Positions 58,152 through 64,000 of a DNA stretch of 64,000 nucleotides are shown here, in pieces. The notes under the pieces were generated by a model. That model did no database searches and was not told where the DNA came from. It worked only from the letters and a program-made list of their open reading frames with translations. The translations under genes were made by a program, and so were the position numbers. This DNA comes from Chlorokybus atmophyticus. Its lineage: Eukaryota > Streptophyta > Chlorokybophyceae > Chlorokybales > Chlorokybaceae. How positions within the stretch are numbered: position 1 is the stretch's first letter; each line of letters begins with the position of its first letter. The stretch spans positions 571,512-635,511 of the forward strand of contig RHPI01000008.1 of assembly GCA_009103225.1 (NCBI GenBank), written 5' to 3'.

Positions 58152-58605
58152 TGTCGATGATGTTGAGGTTGGGCCCGGGACGTACGGAGCATTCATGCCT
58201 GGTGCGGGAGGAGGAGGAGGCGTTTCATTCTGAGCCTGGTTACCCTGAAGTGACATGCGCACGGCGTGCGCTGCCTTTCGAACTAGCATGCCTTCCTACG
58301 TGGCAGTTAATTTATAGTGGTGATTCTCTACAGCTCTATGTGTGGCATGGGCAGCATATAGACGGCTCTTACCCACATCAAGCGGGTGTCGTCTGTGATG
58401 ACGGTTGCGCCCAGCACATTGCGGATGAATGCGTCCAACCAACCGGTGGTGAGGCCCATGTCAAGGATGGCCATTGCTCTGACCCGTAGCGTGCCTGCGT
58501 GTCGCGGTGAGACCACCAGGTGTTGTGGGCGGCGTTGATGCGGTCAATGTGCCGTGCGTACTCCGGTCCAGGCAGGTGAGCGATGGCCTCGGCCACCCCG
58601 TTAGA

Positions 58606-58945
58606 TGTTGAAGATATTCTTGTATCTAGTCAGCTTGCCCTGTGGATAAGATAGCCGCGAGAAGGGTCTAGTCGCGGAGTTCAGTCGAGAAGGGTCCAGG
58701 CGTGGACATGAACCTTTAGTCTGGAAGGTTTTTAGGCGTGGCGGTAGAATTCTTGTAGCTTGATGGTTACATTACTATATGGCGCGTGGTATAGCTTGTT
58801 GGAAAGTTCTTAAAGGTAGTTACGTGGCGCAAGCTAAAGCGCAATTAGTTGAGTGTGGAATGGCTTTTGGAGTAAACAGGTGCAGAACTGGCGGGTGTAA
58901 AATCCCGCGTGATGACTTGGTTTTAATTCTTTTGGATCAGCCTTA
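58606..58945 (+). repeat. Degenerate LTR-like insertion
   Basis: Begins TGTTGAAGATATTCTTGTAT and shares GTCAGCTTGCCCT, CTTGTTGGAAAG and CTGGCGGG..TAAAATCCC with the Copia-like LTR family in the same order, but is shorter and diverged. The right end is uncertain. Confidence 0.6.
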
Positions 58946-60572
58946 TGTGCATGCCGCAGGAGCTGGCAGGGTGGTGCCTGCCCCTGATGCCGGTGTGGTT
59001 GCAACAGTGGGCTGACCTATTGACGACGGGCCGGCGCCGGATGCTGCGGGGGCATTTTGAGTGGTGGCAGCAGCTGCTGCTGCCGCAGCGAGAGCGTCGA
59101 TCTTCTTGCGCCTTGTCCTCGCATTCTTCGAGTTTAGAGCTGCGGCGTTGTTGACCAGACGATGCCCAGCGAGCATAGTGGCAGGTCTGAAAATCGTTTT
59201 CCTGGGCCTTGAGCTGTGTTTTCAGCTCCTAGGTGCGTGCTGCCATAGCAACTGCAGCTTTTAAAGCCGCGACTGCTGCCAATTGTCGTGCTGCAGCAGC
59301 GGCGCGGGGACGAGCGTTGTCGGCCTGGCGATGTGGAGGCTGGTTCTTACCCCGATAACCATTGCCTTCGTTGCGGGCTCCAGCGATGGTGTGGTTGGCG
59401 CTGTTGTTGTTGTTGTTATTGAACCCGGTGATTGGCCTCAACTTTGAGAACTTGGTATAGCACACTGTCTCAAAATGTCCTATCTTGTTGCAGTGATCAC
59501 ATACTAGAGCGGCATATTCCTCAGTGCATTCCTTCTGATAGTGACCGTGCCGTCCACAGCCATGACATAGAACCGGAGCAGTCAGAGCGGCATGAGCTGC
59601 ACGAGGTGGTCCCTTGGGTGCCGACCTCGTAGGCGGCTGATCTTGTGCACGCTCTCTGCGGCTTGGCTCAAGTGCTAGTGGGGCTGAGAGACATGAGACG
59701 GTGTGGGTGCCATCCAACACCGCCTTCTACCAGTTTTGTCGGTTGTAGATGGACAGTACAGCTGGTGACGCTTGCTGCAGTGTATACCCACGTGGATGAG
59801 TACCACTCAGCGTCATGCAAACACTGTTGCGGAGCATTGGCTCGAGCTCGGACACATAAACCACTGCTGCTTGCTCTTCTATCAGCACGCGAAAGTCTGC
59901 ATCTGACAGCAGGCCTTCCATGCGAGCATACATCTGGAAGGGGTCGTTGTCGAATTTGCGTTTGAAGTGACGCAGCTCATCGATGTTGTAGATGGTTGAA
60001 GGAGGAAAAGTATGCCATAAGGCTGCGTACAGGTCTGTAAGTGGGGATGCGGTGCGAACCACATCGATGGCAAGAGTGATTGGACGCAGGGTAACATATG
60101 ATGCGGACATCGTGCTACCTAATGTTGCAATCAGGCCAGGGGTTAGCGGCAGGCTCGCAGCTGTATCTTCCGCTGTGCATCAATGTGTCTGCAGCAGGAT
60201 GGCCATGCGCTTAGCCACACGGTCTTGCCGAGATGAGGTCAGAGCGACAATCCCTTCAGCTATTTTATCTGTGGTGCTCACTGCTGGTTCCAGTGTCTCA
60301 GCTTGCCGACTGATGGTGCGTATCATTGCAATAGACGGAGGACCGGGAACGGTAACACGAGCAGGCATTACCGGTGCGGTAGGGGTGGTGACCGCAGTTT
60401 TTGTGCGTGGACCAATGGCGACAGTCTGATGTAGAGCAACCAACCTCCATACTGAACGGGCCTTCAGATTTAGTGTCTGCGCGGACATCTGGAATGATTG
60501 ATCCTTGTCCAGGCTTGCTGCTGTTGTGGGTGAGAAAAGCCATCTTGGTCTCAAACTTGATGATGAACGCAT
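58943..60572 (-). pseudogene. gag: gag of the methyltransferase element
   Basis: Three minus-strand frames. 60180-60572 is helical, Thr/Pro-rich (N-terminus). 59727-60110 is capsid-like, with LYAALWHTFPPSTIYNIDEL then FKRKFDNDPFQMYARMEGLL. 59229-59720 has two zinc knuckles, CHGCGRHGHYQKEC and CDHCNKIGHFETVC. A Gln/Ala-rich tail continues to about 58943. Two zinc knuckles are fewer than or equal to those of many Ty3 elements, and their spacing is CX2CX4HX4C. Frame changes near 60110-60180 and 59720 separate the parts. Confidence 0.75.
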
Positions 60573-60689
60573 TGAGTGCCAGAGTGCTAGGGCGATAAGA
60601 GAAGCGCGAGGATCAAGAAGACCTAGAGGACTTCATCTCGTCGTTGTCCAGATCGTTGTTCTTGTTAGGGATGACTGAGGTGTACTGCC

Positions 60690-61106
60690 TGTTGAAGGTA
60701 TTCCATTAGTGATGCTTGTATCCGGTCAGGTCGCCCTCCACAGGAGTCGAGAGTCGAAGGTATGTTGGGCTGAGCACATGGACTCCGGACTTATCAAGGC
60801 GGTCGACCTAGGACGGACTCTGGACCAGATGCTGAGTAGTAGAGCGTTGGGAGAAACCGCGTAGCTTTGTGAATTTGTAAGCTTAGCAGTCGTGGCTTAG
60901 CTTGTTGCAAAGCTCTAATTGTGAGTTAGACAGTAATTTAGAGAGCGTCCAAAGGCTGAATATAGCGCACGCGATGCTCGCGAATGCAGACGTGTGTAAA
61001 AACTGGCGGGGTATAAAACCCATGGAGTTGTGGCATCAATGGCAGTAGTAGTCATGCTCTTGTATTGATGTTGTTGGTGAGTCACTTGCACGTGTGTATG
61101 TCAACA
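60690..61106 (+). repeat. Solo Copia-like LTR
   Basis: 417 bp, TGTTGAAGGTATTCC...GTATGTCAACA, same family as 51657-52114 but more diverged and with no internal region attached. No target duplication is evident (flanks CTGCC and CGTCG). It lies against the GIY-YIG remnant. Confidence 0.88.
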
Positions 61107-61500
61107 CGTCGTGCACCCTTCTCTCTTGATTAAAGCCCAGAGGTGAATGTGTTTGCAGTATTTGTATCCAGTGGCGCTCAATGTGACGAGCCACCTTGTA
61201 CCACTCGTTTGCTGTCATTTGGCGCATAGGAATATGTTCAATCGGTAAAATACCCCAGCTGTGTTCATCTCTGTGCCCCATATCCTTCTCCAGCGAGGTA
61301 GCCCTTGCTGCATCTGCCATCGATGCATGCTGTTTGACCCGCTCACAAGCGTTATTGAAGGTGAGGCCAATCCAATATTTTGTGGTGCCATCCACGGGAT
61401 ATACCACATAGATGATATAAGTGTTATCACCTAGATTTAACGCAAAACGCAAAAACAACTTTTCAAGACGATTCTCATGGATTTTGCGGCGAATTGGCAA
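61107..61500 (-). pseudogene. GIY-YIG endonuclease domain (Penelope-like), truncated
   Basis: Minus-strand frame with TYIIYVVYPVDGTTKYWIGL, where the spaced IY and IG pairs correspond to the GIY..YIG core. NNACERVKQH supplies the Arg of the nuclease motif, and RHIERHWIQILQTHSPLGFN matches the conserved ExxWI..L....P.GFN tail of Penelope-like nucleases. The frame is cut after HDV by the solo LTR at 61106, so the end is lost. Upstream (above 61500) no RT is found. Confidence 0.68.
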
Positions 61501-61710
61501 GTTGGCACCATAGTAGGTTTGCTTGATTGTTGAAAGGATGCTCCGCCAGTATGCTGCGCTTTCCTCTCGTTCAGAAGCAAAGGAAGAGGCTTATGACTGT
61601 TTCGACCCTAATACTTGAGCATCCTTGGCGCGATCCACCCCCTCCAACCCGCACCCTAGCGCTCAGTAAGTGCGATAATGCTGGCCCCCGCCCTTGCAAT
61701 GTAGCAAACA
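61480..61710. repeat. Direct repeat, copy 1
   Basis: GTTGGCACCATAGTAGGTTT ... AAGGATGCT ... GATAATGCTGGCCCCCGCCC. A related copy at 62770-62975 keeps the same order. These may be ends of a Penelope-like element (inference). Confidence 0.6.
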
Positions 61711-61764
61711 TAAGCCCAACCGACGATCTTGCCACCGTAAACTCACGCACACAAAAGCCCCATT

Positions 61765-62165
61765 GTAGGGCTTGTAGAACCCGCATATGATGTGTGGTGC
61801 GAAGGGCTGCAAGCAACTGTTAAAATAGCCGCCTGTTTTAAAATTCTGGCATTTAATGGTGCCGTTAAATGCCAATATCCACATCCCATGCTCTGTAGGG
61901 CTTGTAAGACCCTCGTAGGGTTGTGTGGTGCGAAGGGCTGCAGGCAATTTGTAACTATCCGGCTATTTTGAGATACCGGCATTTAACGGCGCCGTTCAAT
62001 GCCAGTATCCACATCCCATTCTGTAGGGCTTGTAAGACCCTCGTAGGTTGTGTGGTGCGAAGGGCTATTGGCAATTTTTTGAAGCCAGTGTCATGTATGA
62101 GTTGTTTGTGACATGGCTACGCATAGTGGCGGCATGCGCGGCGATGGCGATAATAGCCGTTGAAT
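61765..62165. repeat. Three-copy minisatellite, unit ~127 bp
   Basis: Units start TGTAGGGCTTGTA at 61765, 61894 and 62021; the third is diverged after ~60 bp. Each unit holds TGTGGTGCGAAGGGCT and an inverted repeat GGCATTTAA...TTAAATGCC. Confidence 0.88.
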
Positions 62166-62682
62166 GCCAGCATCCATGTCTCACATAATACTTAGTAGTT
62201 ACAAGCACATCAATTAGAAGTTGGTCACGTCACTAGGCAGAAGCTAACAAAGAGCGCAAATCCACATAAATAACAACTTGCACGACAAGTTTGCCATACG
62301 TAAACCACCGCAGAAGAGATTGGTGGGTGGTGAGCTCATGGAGTAGGAGGCAAAGCTATGCTAGGTGAATACCACCTTCAGACCGCAAAGGTCACAGAGT
62401 GCATAGCAGCCAGTCAATGCATGCATGCATGCGTGGTGGGTTACCACTCGTTGTACCACATATAGCGCAGATTGCACGCATTGATTGGGAGGATGCGTGA
62501 GTGATCACCACTGATCGGACCACAAAGGTCCAAGATCGCATTCAGCGCAATGCACCTCATATCAAGGCTTTCCCACCAGTGCCAGCATCCACGTCACATG
62601 CAGTAGGTAGCAGTGCGCAAGCACATCTTCTGCCAAGGCAAATCAAGCCAGCACAGCATTTAGCAATTGCGTACGGCTCGCG
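62166..62682. other. No gene recognised
   Basis: Transposon-rich intergenic sequence; short frames lack recognisable domains. Confidence 0.5.
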
Positions 62683-62747
62683 GGTATCATCTTCAAGCTG
62701 ACACCATGCAGAATAGTTCTGCATGGTGTCAGCTTGTAGATGATACC
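62683..62747. repeat. Long near-perfect hairpin
   Basis: Two 31-nt arms (62683-62713 and 62717-62747) complementary except for one position, separated by TAG. The core arm is AAGCTGACACCATGCAGAA. Confidence 0.95.
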
Positions 62748-62769
62748 GCATGCATGCATTCTCGCGAAT

Positions 62770-62975
62770 TTACGGAGATTTGAAGAATTGGCACTATAGT
62801 GAGTTCGCTTGAGTGTCGCAAGGATGCTTTGTCCGCTGAGAAGCGGAAACAAAGGTTTGTGATTGCTGCGACCCCAGCACCTGGTCGTCCTGGTCATTGT
62901 CTACCCTATCCATCCCGCGCACTAGTGCTTACCAAGTGCGCTAATGCTGGGCCCCCGCCCTTACCAATGAATACC
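62770..62975. repeat. Direct repeat, copy 2
   Basis: Shares ATTGGCAC.ATAGT, AAGGATGCT and GCTAATGCTGGGCCCCCGCC with 61480-61710. Confidence 0.6.
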
Positions 62976-63267
62976 AACTGTCACGAATTGGGATAAATTG
63001 TGACAGACCTCACTCATGATAGTGTCTTTTACTACCATAGCCTAGTGGTCGGGCCCCAATTGTTACACCAACCAAGCAGACAACTTAGGCACAGCAAGAT
63101 AGCGCAAGCAAGCAGATATCCCCACGCAAAAGCGTGAGCTCGAGGTTGCCCTTGAGGCTTGCCCCAAGAGCTGCCAGGGGCGATGGGAGCGGACCACCAC
63201 CCAAAGGTACGGGCTAGGCGTCAACTAGAACTCCGGGCCGAAAGCATAGTACACAACAGATGGATTA

Positions 63268-63458
63268 AGGCCAATCAGTCAAGCAAGCAAGCACGACACA
63301 GCAAAGCTGGATAATACAGCACAAGCAACGGGGTCGGGGGCCCCACCTAAGCTCTAGCTAAGTGCACTAGCTATAGACCGGGGGAGGAGTGTGGGCAGAG
63401 GGAAGGGGGAAGGAGCAGCAGCAAGCAGCAAAGACAGCACCTGCAGAGCACCGCGGGG
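63268..63458 (+). repeat. Inverted dispersed repeat, right copy
   Basis: Reverse complement of 46769-46972. Its end abuts the Copia-like LTR at 63459. Confidence 0.85.
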
Positions 63459-63892
63459 TGTTGAGAGTATTCCTACATACGATCAGCATCGACCCTCCAC
63501 ACAGGAGTAGAAGGTCGTAAGGACGAGCACTAGGTCCGGACTTAGCAAGATGGCATCGTCGGACCAGACTCCGGACTCCAGACTGGAGCCTTACTAACTG
63601 CTTCGTATCTCCGCGTATACTTACTCATATTAGGCGTGTAAGAGCTTGTTGGAAAGCTCTGGTTGTAAGAAAGACAACACAACTTAGAGCGCGTCAAAGG
63701 GCTGAGTATAGCTTAGTATAGCTTACGCAGTGCTTGCAAATGTAGACGTGTGTGTAACTGGCTGGTATAAGAACCAGCGGACAACTTGTAATAGATGAAT
63801 GTGATGTGACTTGTGTATGCTCTGGTGGCGGTAGCTCTGTCCGTGTGTATCCATGCTTGCCTCAGCTACATGTGCATGCTAGTCCTTCAACA
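63459..63892 (+). repeat. Copia-like LTR at right window edge
   Basis: 434 bp, TGTTGAGAGTATTCC...CCTTCAACA, diverged member of the same LTR family. It is followed by a primer site, so the internal region of another Copia-like element starts here and leaves the window. Confidence 0.85.
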
Positions 63893-63905
63893 GGTTATGG
63901 GCCCA
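63893..63905 (+). promoter_or_regulatory. Primer-binding site matching tRNA-iMet anticodon arm
   Basis: GGTTATGGGCCCA, identical to 52115-52127 and in the same position after an LTR. Confidence 0.75.
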
Positions 63906-64000
63906 CACTACGCTTGAGGAGTGTGAGACTAGCTTGTGTGCATAGTAGTTCTACACTACGGTAGCTTGTTGGTAGCAGAGCCTTGGGTGTCAACTGCAAG

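Larger units (their letters stand above)
58152..60660 (-). mobile_element. Methyltransferase-bearing element, 5' part (gag)
   Basis: Right-hand portion of the minus-strand element split by the chromodomain insertion. Its proline-rich linker (APGMNAPYVPGPTSTSS, ~58150-58230) continues into PAPSSSTRGAFQRRGG at 49150-49210. A further LTR-like insertion lies at 58606-58945. The 5' LTR was not identified. Confidence 0.75.

Noticed and set aside
60690-61106. Full Copia-like element at the solo LTR
   Set aside because: Only one LTR is present, with no primer site or internal region after it; flanks do not form a target duplication.

Overview
The window is nuclear DNA of a eukaryote, most probably a green alga (Viridiplantae). 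The genes are densely split by short GT-AG introns of roughly 60-650 bp. They include a land-plant-style set: a HASTY/exportin-5 orthologue, a plant-type trithorax (ATX) histone methyltransferase, an MSL-type mechanosensitive channel, SMG1 and mitochondrial uL1. The genus was not identified. I rebuilt exons by hand from splice-site consensus, reading frame and family similarity; exon phases and total lengths are consistent for every complete gene given as a spliced CDS.

Left part (1-18.7 kb): the 3' end of an SMG1-like kinase (+); a repeat-rich stretch with a decayed Plavaka-type transposase; a possible coiled-coil gene (-); a small membrane protein gene (-); a complete POLD2 gene for the DNA polymerase delta small subunit (+); a 31-base assembly gap; a complete MscS-like channel gene (-); and a tRNA-Ala(AGC) gene. 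From 18.7 to about 21.4 kb lies an AT-rich island without recognisable genes.

Middle part (22.2-40.7 kb): mitochondrial ribosomal protein uL1 (-) and HASTY/exportin-5 (+) are divergently transcribed with only 68 bp between start codons. A START-domain lipid-binding protein (-) and an ATX-type H3K4 methyltransferase with Tudor, PWWP, FYRN/FYRC, PHD, extended PHD and SET domains (+) follow.

Right part (41.4-64 kb) is a nest of transposable elements. It holds a Ty3/gypsy integrase fragment fused to a PHD finger; a decayed Penelope-like reverse transcriptase; and a minus-strand Ty3/gypsy-type element that carries gag, an aspartic protease, a DNA cytosine-5 methyltransferase domain and the start of a reverse transcriptase. 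That element was split by a full-length chromodomain Ty3/gypsy element (+) with matching LTRs and a perfect 5-bp target duplication, GCAGG. The chromodomain element was in turn split within gag by a non-autonomous Copia-like element with two 458-bp LTRs. A solo LTR of the same family sits beside a GIY-YIG endonuclease remnant, and another LTR with its primer site lies at the right edge.

The observations most worth following are the methyltransferase-bearing retroelement, the PHD finger attached to a retroviral-type integrase, the internal tRNA-iMet primer site of the Copia family, and an 11-nt intron-like interruption in the channel gene.
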